Source: Arenicellales bacterium (GTDB lineage Bacteria > Pseudomonadota > Gammaproteobacteria > Arenicellales > JAJDZL01). Taken from it: 64,000 bases of DNA. The translations under genes and the position numbers were made by a program. This document shows positions 37,540 to 46,879 of the stretch, in pieces. Below the pieces are notes generated by a model that worked only from the letters and a program-made list of their open reading frames with translations, was not told the origin of the DNA and searched no databases. The stretch is taken from positions 2,291,999 to 2,355,998 of the forward strand of contig OX638343.1 in NCBI GenBank assembly GCA_951813075.1. The letters run 5' to 3'. The number at the start of each line of letters is the position of its first letter. Within the stretch, counting starts at the first letter, position 1.

Positions 37540-38632
37540 TGACAATTTGCGTTGAGTTGAATTTAGGAGTGTTCGATTCGTCGACTCCGACGGTTATCAT
37601 CAGAAATCAAAATTACGCGCTAAATATATCATGAATTGAATCGCGCGACTGATTTTGCGATAGCTGAGCAGCAGTTCTGAATTTGGAATTTACACGTGAT
37701 CAGGCATGATAATATGCGTTGTTTGTAACTGGTTGAATTGATAGCAGTACACCAGTTTCAATATTGAAATGACTCACACCATGGCCATCATAGTCAATAC
37801 TGTGATTGACAATCTGTGCAGTCAGTTCCGGAAGATACCTGATCTGTGCAACGCCAGGTTCCGATTCAAGGACATCGGCATGGCCGAATTCAGTGCATAC
37901 CTCATGCAGTCGCCGTCGATTCTGGATTATCCGAGAAAGTTGCGGAAATCGGATCACTCTCCCCGAAAAGAAACAGTTGGTCAAGTAATACCGTGGCAGA
38001 TCAGAAATTCAGCAATTCTCTCTAGAAAAAACGTAGCTTGATTCTTCGATGATGGCGTCATCGACATCGCGATGTCACAAACTTATGTGGAATCCTCCCG
38101 AATTGCAAGTTTGGGATTGCAAAGCGATAATCATATAGGGTTGCGGTTTTATCTCCGGCTTGGTCCATGGGGACACCTAAATCCATCCCTGAGCCATGAA
38201 GATCTTCGCACACACGACCTTTTCAATTTGCAGCTTGCCAGCTGCCGTTTAATCACCTGGGTTCTCTGAATCTTTGTAGTACAAGAAGTTGTTATTGTTT
38301 ACATATTGCTACAAAAGGAAGTCCATTTCTTTACTATTGGTGAGATACGCACGCCGGGGGACGGCAAGTCTAGCATTAAGGTTTTAAAAATGACAACGCG
38401 GACAAGCTAATCCCATCCCCCGAAACTCCACTCCGATCTTCTTTTCTTTCGCAATTAGAGTACTTTCACTTCAGATAGATTAGGTGCTATCCAGACTCAG
38501 AACTTGGATTTACCGCGAGTACCCAATCGACAAACCCTGTAAAATTGAACCGATGATTTCGGCACTGCGCCTAAGCGTATTAACTGGTTGGTTAAAATGT
38601 GGGAATTGAACTTTTTATCATAGTAGCTAATC
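37540..38632. other. Long intergenic region between cytochrome c4 and engB
   Basis: About 1.1 kb without a recognised gene. A minus-strand frame of about 94 codons (37700-37984, TTG start, LHEVCTEFGHADVLESEPG) has protein-like composition but no family I can name and an in-frame stop just upstream, so it may be a gene remnant. Two overlapping hairpin-forming repeats lie at 38047-38063 and 38063-38076 (GACATCGCGATGTC is a perfect palindrome). CGGGGGA at 38355-38361 can pair with TCCCCCG at 38416-38422, which might indicate a small structured RNA, but nothing matches an RNA family I know. Confidence 0.45.
38063..38076. repeat. Perfect 14-bp palindrome
   Basis: GACATCGCGATGTC is self-complementary over all 14 bases and immediately follows another 6-bp hairpin stem (38047-38052 with 38058-38063). 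The pair lies in the non-coding region upstream of engB and could be an operator or a stem-loop. Confidence 0.35.
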
Positions 38633-39238
38633 GTGTCGATAATTCTGAACAACGCCAAGTTTGTAACCGCCGCACACGCACCGTCGCAGTGGATGCAGGA
38701 TTATGGCTACGAGGTCGCATTCGCCGGCCGATCAAACAGTGGTAAATCAACCGCACTGAACGCCATTGTTGGTCACAAGCGACTCGCAATAACCAGTAAA
38801 ACCCCGGGCCGCACTCAGCAAATTGTTTTTTTCCAGATTGACTCCGAGCGGAGGCTCATCGATCTTCCTGGCTACGGATATGCAAAAGTCCCAGCCAAAG
38901 TCCAAGAACATTGGGCGAGCGTCATTGAGCAATATCTTGCGACACGAAGCAGTCTTCAAGCGATGATCATGACAATGGACATCAGGCACCCTCTGAAACC
39001 ATTGGATAGTCAACTGCTCAATTGGTGTATAGAATCATCGGTGGATGTTCATATCCTGTTGACAAAAGCAGATAAATTGTCCAAGTCGAAACAGGCGAAC
39101 GCAAAGCGAACTGTCGAAAGTGAGTTCAAAGGTACAGATGGTGTGACTCTGCAAGTTTTTTCAGGGAGAACCGGTTTAGGTGTCGACCAAGCTCGCGAGC
39201 GAGTGATTTCACTGCTAACGAACGAAACCACCGGATAG
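38633..39238 (+). CDS. engB: Ribosome biogenesis GTP-binding protein EngB (YihA/YsxC)
   Basis: A small essential GTPase needed for assembly of the large ribosomal subunit. The 201 residues contain G1 GRSNSGKST near residue 32, the G2 threonine in TSKTPGRTQQIV, G3 DLPGYGYAKV, G4 TKADK and G5 FSGRTGLG. The start is a GTG. It is convergent with polA with seven bases between the stops, which suggests overlapping or shared transcription end signals. No factor-independent terminator is visible between them. Confidence 0.95.
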   Translation: MSIILNNAKFVTAAHAPSQWMQDYGYEVAFAGRSNSGKSTALNAIVGHKRLAITSKTPGRTQQIVFFQIDSERRLIDLPGYGYAKVPAKVQEHWASVIEQYLATRSSLQAMIMTMDIRHPLKPLDSQLLNWCIESSVDVHILLTKADKLSKSKQANAKRTVESEFKGTDGVTLQVFSGRTGLGVDQARERVISLLTNETTG

Positions 39239-39245
39239 CGATCAG

Positions 39246-41936
39246 TTATTCGTGTGCTTGAGCCCAGTTCATTCCTATCCCGGCATCTGCGACCAGCGGA
39301 ACCAGAAGCTCCGTTGTATCTTCCATGAGCGACTTTACGTTTTCGCAAACAGTTGTCTTTTCAGACTCGGCGACTTCGAGAACCAGTTCATCGTGGACTT
39401 GCATGATCATGCGAGAGGATGGCGCATTGTCCAACAACCAACGATCCACTTCGATCATTGCCAATTTGATGATGTCAGCGGCGGTTCCCTGAAGCGGCGC
39501 GTTGATCGCAGTGCGCTCCGCATGTTGGCGACGACCGAACTGTTTTGAGTTGATGTCAGCCAAATACAGGCGACGACCATAAATGGTTTCAACAAAACGA
39601 TCGTTGCGCGCTTTTTCCCGTGTCGAATTCATGAATTCCCGCACTTTCGGATATCGAGTGAAATACTGCTCCACGTAGTCTTTTGCTTGGGGAATGTCAA
39701 TCTGAAGTTGACGCGACAAACCATACGGCGACATTCCATACATCAATCCAAAATTGATGGCTTTTGCATGACGCCGTTGGTCAGCGCTCACCTCATCAAG
39801 ACTAGTGTCAAAAACCTCGGCTGCGGTGAACCTGTGAACATCCTCACCTTTTGCAAACGCATCAATCAGCCCTGGATCCTCCGAAAGATGCGCCATGATG
39901 CGAAGTTCGATCTGGGAGTAATCGATGGAAACCAGTACAAACCCCGGTTCGGCAATGAATGCCTCCCGAACTCGTCTACCCTCGGCAGTTCTGATCGGTA
40001 TGTTTTGAAGATTGGGGTCCGATGAGGATAGTCGTCCCGTTGCGGCAACGGCCTGATGATAGGAAGTGTGTACCCGTTGAGTTATTCCGTCAATCATTTC
40101 CGGAAGTTTGTCCGTGTAGGTGGATTTCAGCTTGGCGACGCTTCGATGATCCAGAATCCATCGGGGGACATCGTAGTGAACCGCAAGGTCGCTGAGCACT
40201 GACTCAGAAGTTGAAGGTTGTCCGGTTGACGTCTTTGAGGCGATCGGAAGTCCTAGAATTCCGAATAGAACTTCTCCGATCTGCTTTGGTGATGAGATAT
40301 TGAATCGGGTCCCCGCGCTTTCGAAAATTTTCTGTTCGATCGATTTCATTTCATGGTGGAGTTCGGCGCTCTGACGTGTCAGTGAATCACGGTCAATCTT
40401 CACACCATGACGTTCCATATTCAAAAGTACTGGCATCAGCGGCATGTCGATCTTTTCAAAAACAGTCTGCAGGCTTGAAACTGATGCGATTTTTGGCCAA
40501 AGATACTCGTGCAAGCGGTAGGCGATGTCAGCGTCTTCCGCTGCATAATCAGTTGCAGCAGTGATTTCCACCCGATCGAACGTGAGTTGGTTCTTGCCCT
40601 TTTTGCCGGCAACATCCTCATATTTGATGGTTGTATGGTCGAGATACTTCAGCGCTAGATTGTCCAGACTGTGCCTGGATACGGCCGTGCTGTTCAAGAC
40701 GTATGATTCAATCATTGTGTCGTACAGATAACCTTTCACATCCACACCGTATTTGGCGAGAACAACCGCATCAAACTTAATATTCTGGGCAATTTTTGCA
40801 ATATCGGGATTCTCGAATACAGGCGTGAGTTGTTCCAGCACGAAATCCCGGTCCAATTGTTCCGGTACGCCGGGATAATTGTGACTGACCGGTATGTAGA
40901 AAGCTTCGTTTGCCTGCAAGCTGAAGGAGAGTCCAACCAGATGCTCATATCTCATATTGAAACCCGTCGTTTCAGTATCGAAGGCGAATACTTTGCATCG
41001 TGAAAGTCTTTCGACAAGATTGGTGAATTCATCAATCGTCGTCACAGCGTAGTTTTTCGCGGTTTGCTTCGGTTGATCGTGGCTGACATCCAACGCTGCC
41101 AGCCACGATCTGAACTCAAGGTCTGAATAAATTTCGCGCAGACGGTCTACATTTCCCACGGATTTGACGAAACTCTCGAGATCGAATTTAACATCAACAT
41201 CGGTCTTTAAGGTAACCAGCTGTCTTGCGAGCTTCAGTTGTTGCAGGGAGTTTCGAAGGTTGTCTCCAGTTTTCCCGGTGAAAACGTCGGCGCTTTCGAT
41301 AATGCTGTCCAATGAGCCGAATTTTGCCAGCCAAGTTGCCGCGGTTTTTTTCCCGACAAGCGGTACCCCAGGAATATTGTCGGACGAGTCACCCACCAAA
41401 GAAAGAAAATCGACAATCTGATGTGGTTGTACGCCGTACTTTTCCTCAACCTGTAAAGGACCGAGGGTTAACCCTTTTTGCTCATCCAGCATGACAATAT
41501 CGTCGGTGACCAATTGGGCGAGATCCTTGTCGCTACTCGCGATCACAGTTTGTAGACCGGATTTGGCGGCTTCGACAGCGAGGGTTCCAATTACGTCGTC
41601 CGCCTCTACTCCAGTGATGGAAATTGACTTGATTCCCATTGCCTCAACCAGTTCACGCACGATTTCGTACTGCGAGCGCAAGTCATCTGGCATTGGTGGG
41701 CGGTTGGCTTTGTATTCGGCAAAGATGTCATCTCGAAACGTTTTGCCTTTTGCATCAAAAACTACTACGAGATAGTCGGGCGAATAATTCCGAATTATTC
41801 GATTGAGCATATTTGCGACACCGTAGACCGCGCCTGTGGGTCGTCCGTCTGCCGTACTCAGATTAAAGGCGTGAAATGCACGATATACATAGGCTGTGCC
41901 ATCAACTAGAATGATCGTTGGGTCCTGTTTTGTCAA
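39246..41936 (-). CDS. polA: DNA polymerase I
   Basis: Fills gaps and removes RNA primers. All three domains are present in 896 residues: the 5'-nuclease (1-about 290, with YLVVVFDAKGKTFR and GVEADDVIGTLA), the 3'-5' exonuclease (about 300-490, with FAFDTETTGFN carrying the metal-binding D and E, and YAAEDADIAYRL), and the polymerase (about 520-896) with motif A SIDYSQIELRIMAHLS, motif B RRHAKAINFGLMYGMSPYG and motif C MQVHDELVLEV. The proofreading residues look intact, unlike the inactive version in some bacteria. The start is the ATG at 41936. Confidence 0.96.
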   Translation of the reverse strand: MTKQDPTIILVDGTAYVYRAFHAFNLSTADGRPTGAVYGVANMLNRIIRNYSPDYLVVVFDAKGKTFRDDIFAEYKANRPPMPDDLRSQYEIVRELVEAMGIKSISITGVEADDVIGTLAVEAAKSGLQTVIASSDKDLAQLVTDDIVMLDEQKGLTLGPLQVEEKYGVQPHQIVDFLSLVGDSSDNIPGVPLVGKKTAATWLAKFGSLDSIIESADVFTGKTGDNLRNSLQQLKLARQLVTLKTDVDVKFDLESFVKSVGNVDRLREIYSDLEFRSWLAALDVSHDQPKQTAKNYAVTTIDEFTNLVERLSRCKVFAFDTETTGFNMRYEHLVGLSFSLQANEAFYIPVSHNYPGVPEQLDRDFVLEQLTPVFENPDIAKIAQNIKFDAVVLAKYGVDVKGYLYDTMIESYVLNSTAVSRHSLDNLALKYLDHTTIKYEDVAGKKGKNQLTFDRVEITAATDYAAEDADIAYRLHEYLWPKIASVSSLQTVFEKIDMPLMPVLLNMERHGVKIDRDSLTRQSAELHHEMKSIEQKIFESAGTRFNISSPKQIGEVLFGILGLPIASKTSTGQPSTSESVLSDLAVHYDVPRWILDHRSVAKLKSTYTDKLPEMIDGITQRVHTSYHQAVAATGRLSSSDPNLQNIPIRTAEGRRVREAFIAEPGFVLVSIDYSQIELRIMAHLSEDPGLIDAFAKGEDVHRFTAAEVFDTSLDEVSADQRRHAKAINFGLMYGMSPYGLSRQLQIDIPQAKDYVEQYFTRYPKVREFMNSTREKARNDRFVETIYGRRLYLADINSKQFGRRQHAERTAINAPLQGTAADIIKLAMIEVDRWLLDNAPSSRMIMQVHDELVLEVAESEKTTVCENVKSLMEDTTELLVPLVADAGIGMNWAQAHE

Positions 41937-42073
41937 TTCAGCATCTCGTTGAAAAGGTTTTGTCCGGAATCACCATGATTATTTCATACTTCAGTTTGGT
42001 TTTGGGTCTGCTGATACATCCCTTTGTGAGTCGAAAGCGGTGTCAAGATCGTTCGACAACGTGAAAAGAAACT

Positions 42074-42101
42074 TTGAGATGGTCAATCAGTCGCTTATAC
42101 A
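42074..42101 (+). promoter_or_regulatory. Possible sigma-70 promoter of the ABC ATPase unit
   Basis: TTGAGA at 42074-42079 and TATACA at 42096-42101 are separated by 16 bases, about 40 bases upstream of the start codon. The match is fair and the location fits, but no experimental mark can be read from sequence. Confidence 0.35.
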
Positions 42102-42142
42102 TAATAAAATAGTCAGTAGTTGGAATTTCACAGATCACTCAA

Positions 42143-43087
42143 ATGTCAGATTCTATGATCAGCGTCACCAATCTCACGAAACGGTTCGGACACGCCATCG
42201 CGGTCGATGACCTGACATTTTCTGTAAACCGAGGTGAGGTGCTGGGTTTTTTGGGGCCGAACGGTGCCGGGAAAACAACGACAATGAAAATGATCGCCGG
42301 GTTTCTCAAACCTGATCTCGGCTCAGTGCATGTCGATGGCATTGATATGGCGCAAAACCCTATTGAAGCCAAGAAAAGACTAGGATATCTTCCGGAAGGT
42401 ATCCCGCTTTATGGCGATATGCCAGTACAGTCGTTTTTGACGTTTATTGCCAGAATTCGCGGATTTAACGGATCACAACTCGCACATCGTATCGCTGAGG
42501 TTATTGCCGATGTTCAGATCGGTGATGTGCTTGCACAACCGATCCATACGCTGTCAAAAGGTTACAAGCGCAGAGTTGGCATCGCGCAGGCATTGATGCA
42601 CGATCCTCAAGCGTTGGTGCTCGATGAACCGACGGACGGATTGGACCCGAATCAGAAAGATCAGATAGCTACCTTGATTGAGAAGATATCTCAGAAAAAA
42701 GCAATCATTCTATCCACGCATATTCTGACTGAAGTGGAATCAGTCTGCAACCGTGTGATGATCATCAATCAAGGGAAAGTTGTTGCTGACCAGTTGCCCA
42801 CTGCTATGGCCGAGGTGTCTGAGTTTCACAACTCGGTTCGTCTTCAGGTAAACGAATGCAGCCCGGAAGAAATTGAACAACACCTTCGGGGTGTTGATGA
42901 AGTCGCGGACGTGTTGTATAACAAAAGTAATGGATCATTTCGATTGATTTCGAAAAACGGCAGTTCGCTGGTTGACCGTGTTTGGGAAGTCGCACAATCA
43001 AACGGCTGGGACGTGCGAACTCTATCTGAAGAGAAAGGGAGACTTGAAGATGTATTCCGTCAGCTCACGGGCAAACAATCAACTTAG
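42143..43087 (+). CDS. ABC transporter ATP-binding protein (GldA-like), no permease beside it
   Basis: A 314-residue ATPase with Walker A GPNGAGKTTT near residue 39, Q-loop region LPEGIPLYGDMPVQ, signature LSKGYKRRVGIAQAL, Walker B LVLDEPTDGLDP and H-loop STHILTEVE, followed by a C-terminal extension of about 80 residues. The pattern of the signature and extension resembles the ATPase of the gliding-motility-like ABC-2 systems, whose membrane gene normally follows. Here DUF2782 and a deacetylase follow instead, and the ATPase end overlaps the DUF2782 start. The permease may be elsewhere or lost. A second start at 42155 (MISVTNL) is also plausible. Confidence 0.85.
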   Translation: MSDSMISVTNLTKRFGHAIAVDDLTFSVNRGEVLGFLGPNGAGKTTTMKMIAGFLKPDLGSVHVDGIDMAQNPIEAKKRLGYLPEGIPLYGDMPVQSFLTFIARIRGFNGSQLAHRIAEVIADVQIGDVLAQPIHTLSKGYKRRVGIAQALMHDPQALVLDEPTDGLDPNQKDQIATLIEKISQKKAIILSTHILTEVESVCNRVMIINQGKVVADQLPTAMAEVSEFHNSVRLQVNECSPEEIEQHLRGVDEVADVLYNKSNGSFRLISKNGSSLVDRVWEVAQSNGWDVRTLSEEKGRLEDVFRQLTGKQST

Positions 43088-43478
43088 CTCAACGTTGTTT
43101 CGGATTGGATCTGCTCTTGGCATCTTCTTCTTGTCTTCCACACAGTTACAATCCGATCAAGACGGTACGCTGGTCGATGTAGTCGAAGTATCCAATCGTC
43201 CCGCGATTGTGACAGGCGTAGTCATCAACACTTCAGACGACACTGAGTCTACTGCAACCTTCGATCCATCTCCCCCCACTGACGAATTACCCGACAATGT
43301 GAATTACACCGAGTATCAGTACGGTACCAGTACGATCAGGGAATTCCGCACCGGCGATACATTAATGTATATCGAAATCATTCAGGATAATGGCACCTCT
43401 TACGTCATCAACCAGACTGGCGATCCAAAGCCTGAATCAATTCGAAAACGATCTGGCATGGTTGTAACACGCTGGTGA
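43050..43478 (+). CDS. DUF2782 family exported protein
   Basis: A 142-residue protein starting with a positively charged N-terminus and a hydrophobic segment at about 20-33 (LGIFFLSSTQ), consistent with a signal peptide. The C-terminal block (TIREFRTGDTLMYIEIIQDNGTSYVI and then DPKPESIRKRSGMVVTRW) matches the DUF2782 domain seen next to polA and thrB in Pseudomonas. Function is unknown. The start at 43050 is supported by GGGAG about ten bases upstream and overlaps the end of the ABC gene by 38 bases in another frame. The stop TGA overlaps the following ATG. Confidence 0.75.
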   Translation: MYSVSSRANNQLSSTLFRIGSALGIFFLSSTQLQSDQDGTLVDVVEVSNRPAIVTGVVINTSDDTESTATFDPSPPTDELPDNVNYTEYQYGTSTIREFRTGDTLMYIEIIQDNGTSYVINQTGDPKPESIRKRSGMVVTRW

Positions 43479-44434
43479 TGACAAATTCCAATCGCACCGG
43501 TGTCTATGTCGGTGAAGATCTAAAGCGCTACGGATTCCCCGCCGGTCATCCGTTCGGTGTGGACCGCCACGATGCATTCTGGAATGAGGCTGTCCGTATC
43601 GGGTTGGACAAGCAGGTAGAAGTTCTCACACCAGTCGCTTGCGGAGAAGACGATCTGCTGCGCTTCCATGATCCTGGCTATGTAGAATTCCTCAAACGAA
43701 AATCAAATGAAGGCACCGGTTATCTTGATGGTGGCGATACACCGGTATTTCCGGGTGTATTTGAAGCGTCATCTTTCGTCGTTGGCAGCGATCTTGATGC
43801 TATCGACAGAATGATGAAAGGCGAGTTCAGCCGGATTTTCATTCCGATCGCCGGGCTTCATCACTGCGGTCCCTCTTCGGCTGCTGGATTTTGTGCGATC
43901 AGTGATCTTGGCGTTCTGATCCAGACCCTGCGCGAAAGATATGGCATTCAACGAATTGCCTATGTGGATATTGACGCGCATCATGGTGATGGTGTGTTCT
44001 ATGCATTTGAATCAGATCCCGACGTCATCATCGGCGATATCCACGAAGATGGGCGATTTCTGTATCCGGGTACTGGGTTTGCTTATGAAACAGGGAAGGG
44101 AGACGCAGCTCAAACAAAGCTGAATATTCCGGTCATGCCCGGCAGTCGCAATGACGTATTCTTCGAGTCCTGGGGGAAAATCGAGGAATTTGTTCGCGCG
44201 TTCAAACCGGAATTTGTCGTCTTGCAGGCGGGTGCGGACAGCATCGCCGGAGATCCGATCACGCACATGGAATTCACACCCGAAGCCCACGGTTACGCTT
44301 GCCGCAGATTGTGTCAAATCGCTGATGAATTCAGTAATGGCAGAATCATCGCAACTGGCGGCGGCGGATACAACCGGCGCAATATCGCGCTCGGTTGGTG
44401 CGAAGTTCTGCAGGCAATGGTTGAAAGTGCGTAA
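43478..44434 (+). CDS. Histone-deacetylase-family amidohydrolase (AcuC/HDAC-like)
   Basis: A zinc hydrolase of the arginase-deacetylase fold that removes acyl groups from amines such as acetyl-lysine or acetylpolyamines. In 318 residues the ligands and active-site blocks are visible: GLHHCGPSSAAGFC, the metal motif YVDIDAHHGDGVF, the second ligand region QAGADSIAGDP, and GGGGYN near the end. The ATG overlaps the DUF2782 stop (TGATG), so it belongs to the ABC-DUF2782 transcription unit. Bacterial relatives act on acetyl-CoA synthetase or acetylpolyamines; the substrate here is unknown. Confidence 0.9.
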   Translation: MTNSNRTGVYVGEDLKRYGFPAGHPFGVDRHDAFWNEAVRIGLDKQVEVLTPVACGEDDLLRFHDPGYVEFLKRKSNEGTGYLDGGDTPVFPGVFEASSFVVGSDLDAIDRMMKGEFSRIFIPIAGLHHCGPSSAAGFCAISDLGVLIQTLRERYGIQRIAYVDIDAHHGDGVFYAFESDPDVIIGDIHEDGRFLYPGTGFAYETGKGDAAQTKLNIPVMPGSRNDVFFESWGKIEEFVRAFKPEFVVLQAGADSIAGDPITHMEFTPEAHGYACRRLCQIADEFSNGRIIATGGGGYNRRNIALGWCEVLQAMVESA

Positions 44435-44441
44435 CCGTACC

Positions 44442-44459
44442 TTCCGAATCACTTCGGAA
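44442..44459. terminator. Stem-loop after the deacetylase gene
   Basis: TTCCGAA and TTCGGAA form a perfect 7-bp stem with a 4-base loop eight bases after the stop. No T-run follows directly. A second imperfect inverted repeat (44464-44487, ATCATCCGAAAA with TTTTCGATGAT) lies just beyond it, whose T-rich right arm may complete a terminator. Confidence 0.4.
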
Positions 44460-44588
44460 TTCCATCATCCGAAAATTTTTCGATGATCGAATGGTTTTCG
44501 GCGAATACTATAGTCTTCAAAGGTATTATCAATCATATCAACTTATTGAATTTGCACTTGATTCAGCGAGTGTGAGATTACCTTTACC

Positions 44589-44843
44589 TCAGAAAACCGA
44601 TTGAAAAGCGGCTATTCCGGCTTGTCGAAGCCAAAACCGCGATTTTCTACGAGTGCCCAACCGTTTGGTCGAAAGTTCACCATTCTCGCAGTTTTTATTG
44701 ATCTGACCGGATAACGTATTCTGTCCCAAGCTTCTGGAAATATCAATTATTAACATTCGACCATCTGAAAGTTGACGAAGCACCTTTTCTCTAAACGACT
44801 CTGGCTGCGACTCTGGCTACGACTCTGGCTGTGAATGTTTAAG
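44589..44843 (-). pseudogene. Duplicated, degenerate tail of the AlbA_2 protein gene
   Basis: Reading leftwards, the stretch 44699-44820 is closely similar to the part of the neighbouring gene that encodes VLRQLSDGQMSKADISRNLGQ; here the frame gives MLRQLSDGRMLIIDISRSLGQNTLSGQINK and then loses register. It is therefore a partial duplication of the winged-helix C-terminus, drifting as a non-functional fragment. The part encoding the SQPKSQP linker has expanded to three copies of a 12-bp unit (CGACTCTGGCTG/A, 44796-44831). Confidence 0.75.
44796..44831. repeat. Three tandem 12-bp units
   Basis: CGACTCTGGCTG, CGACTCTGGCTA and CGACTCTGGCTG lie head to tail within the duplicated gene fragment. 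The intact gene has one copy of this unit at the corresponding place, so the array arose by slippage after the duplication. Confidence 0.7.
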
Positions 44844-44917
44844 ATAACCCCTCTCCACGTTTCATAAAGGGGTTCCTATAGTCACAGCAACTCAAATTCA
44901 TCTCACAATTCACATTT

Positions 44918-46345
44918 TCATTTTTTGACGGTTCCGCTTGACGACTCTTCGAATGCAGTTCGCCCTTTTTCTGTTAGGTAATACTTCTGCAGCCGGCTTC
45001 CGGGTTTGTCGGGGATTGTGCGTCTGATAATTCCTTCCGCAACAAGAAGACGGATAACCTTGTTGAGCTGACCGGAAACCATCTTTTGTCCCAAGTTTCT
45101 GGAAATATCAGCTTTCGACATTTGACCATCTGAAAGCTGCCGAAGCACCTTTTCTCTCAACGACTCTGGCTGTGACTTGGGCTGCGAACGAGTAAAACGA
45201 CTCTTCTCAAAAGTCCAATTATGAACAGTACGCCTAAGGCTGGTATCAGATGTTACGAATTCCAGACTCAACCCGTCGGGTCTCATTGTCCATTGCGGTG
45301 TTGTTGTGCCCGCTGATTGGCATGCTCTGATAATTTTCTCGACTCCACTCCCCCAAGCCTCGATTAAGCCAGCACGGAAAAAGGCATTCGCTATTCTTGG
45401 ATTATGAGGTACCGACTCGTGCACATTCAATAGACTGTCAACCGTCCAGCCAGGAGGCAAGTTGCCAGGGTTGTACAAGGCAATGCGGTTTTCGTACACG
45501 CGGACCTGAATTGGTGCAGGGTTGTTGTAATCTCGGTGCGCGATTGCGTTCAGTACTGCTTCTCGCAACGCTTCTTCGGGAACCAGCGGTGTTTCATGTC
45601 GATAGATGCTCTCGTAGGATATTTCGGCCTTGGAATATTTCGTGCGTAATAGGTCTACTGAACGTTCTACCTGGGTAAACAGGTTACCTTCAATGACATC
45701 CTGATATGCAAGATAACTCTCTTTTTCGAAGTAGCCAATTTTTATGAAGGCACCAGCAAAAAATCGCACGGGATTGGGATGAAACAGTAAAACAGCTGAT
45801 CGTCGCAGATTTCCGCTTTCGCGAAGATGTAGCAATTCGATCAGTTCGCTGTTAGACTGATTCAGAGCGTTTCGCGGCAAACGGTCGCTCTTGATTCCAA
45901 GTTGACGAAAATCGTTCAATGCAACGCTATCCAATTCCTTCATCCCAACGTTGGGAATCGGCGTGTCGTCCCAGCTTCGACCGTGCTTGCGGAGTAGGAA
46001 TTCGTTCAATGTCGCGCCTTTCAACACCTGCTTGGTACTGCCACTACGGTAGTGATATTCGCCTCTAAAGCTGATGGGGTTAGAGTGGGGTTTGACCACT
46101 ATCTCGAGAAAGTCTTTGTTCCGTTCTGATTTTAAATTTACATCCACGACAATTCCCAATAAGGATTTCGTCTTATTGGGTATTTCCTCCAGTAATTGCG
46201 ACGCGTCATTTACGCCGACAATATCACCATCATCGTTTTTGCCGATAATCAGCACGCCGCCTTCGGCGTTTGCGAATCCGCAAATCCACTTAAGATACTC
46301 GTCGCGCCATGACGACTTCCACTCGAGGATTTGCGATTCATTCAT
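44918..46345 (-). CDS. AlbA_2 (Schlafen-like) ATP-binding regulator-type protein
   Basis: A 475-residue protein of the family often labelled RecG-like helicase-related or transcriptional regulator. Residues about 1-115 form the AlbA_2/Schlafen domain (LEWKSSWRDEYLKWICGFANAEGG, VLIIGKNDDG); residues about 225-350 form an HATPase_c_4-like region with PEEALREAVLNAIAHRDYNN and HNPRIANAFFRAGLIEAWGSGVEKI; residues about 405-475 are a winged helix (REKVLRQLSDGQMSKADISRNLG). Such proteins are common in accessory islands and have been linked to phage defence in some systems, but the role here is unknown. It marks the beginning of the island, transcribed toward the duplicated fragment. Confidence 0.8.
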   Translation of the reverse strand: MNESQILEWKSSWRDEYLKWICGFANAEGGVLIIGKNDDGDIVGVNDASQLLEEIPNKTKSLLGIVVDVNLKSERNKDFLEIVVKPHSNPISFRGEYHYRSGSTKQVLKGATLNEFLLRKHGRSWDDTPIPNVGMKELDSVALNDFRQLGIKSDRLPRNALNQSNSELIELLHLRESGNLRRSAVLLFHPNPVRFFAGAFIKIGYFEKESYLAYQDVIEGNLFTQVERSVDLLRTKYSKAEISYESIYRHETPLVPEEALREAVLNAIAHRDYNNPAPIQVRVYENRIALYNPGNLPPGWTVDSLLNVHESVPHNPRIANAFFRAGLIEAWGSGVEKIIRACQSAGTTTPQWTMRPDGLSLEFVTSDTSLRRTVHNWTFEKSRFTRSQPKSQPESLREKVLRQLSDGQMSKADISRNLGQKMVSGQLNKVIRLLVAEGIIRRTIPDKPGSRLQKYYLTEKGRTAFEESSSGTVKK

Positions 46346-46879
46346 AGGCCAGATTCAGGTTGTGTTCATTTGGGTTGTGAAATTGTTTTTGCATATTGCA
46401 ATTGTACCCGTTGTGCATTTAGGTACTGAACTGTCAATTTATCGTGATTCGTCAGGAGGTATTTGTGTGGCAGGCACGTAGAATCAATGTGAAATCAGCT
46501 GTGGATTGGCAGATTAGACCGTTGATGCTCACATTAAACTGAAATACCTCTACCCGATAATTAATAGTTCACTGGACACTAGTTCTCATTGAGACAATTT
46601 TGGAACGACATCCTAGTCGGTTGAGTTCATGAGAAATTTCAGGTGTATTAACAATTTTACCTCCTCTACACAGTTTGCAATATCACCTCACAGTTTCTAG
46701 TTGGGACTAATCGAATAAAAAAAGGAAGCTGAAAGACGCTCGGATAGGTTAGTCATATATTCTGCCACTCTGGCAGCGGATGTACCGTCTGACGATTTTC
46801 AGGGAATTGTGGGTGTTCGAGTCCACCAACTTTTTATCTTGAAATCATGGATGGAGATATAAAATCACGTTAATCAACC
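46346..46879. other. Intergenic stretch before the Fic pseudogene
   Basis: No gene is recognised. A short open stretch without a start codon (about 46722-46869) reads SATLAADVPSDDFQGIVGVR and may be debris. A hairpin CTGCCA-CTC-TGGCAG lies near 46780, and GTGTTCGAGTCC near 46810 resembles a tRNA T-arm but has no matching acceptor or anticodon arms. Confidence 0.4.

Noticed and set aside
38355..38422. Structured small RNA suggested by CGGGGGA/TCCCCCG pairing
   Set aside because: Only a single 7-bp long-range pairing is seen, with no family similarity (for example to Spot 42, which lies near polA in E. coli).
46800..46835. Possible tRNA or tmRNA 3' end (GTGTTCGAGTCC followed by ACCA-like bases)
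   Set aside because: The T-arm pairing is imperfect and no acceptor, D or anticodon arms can be formed from the flanks.
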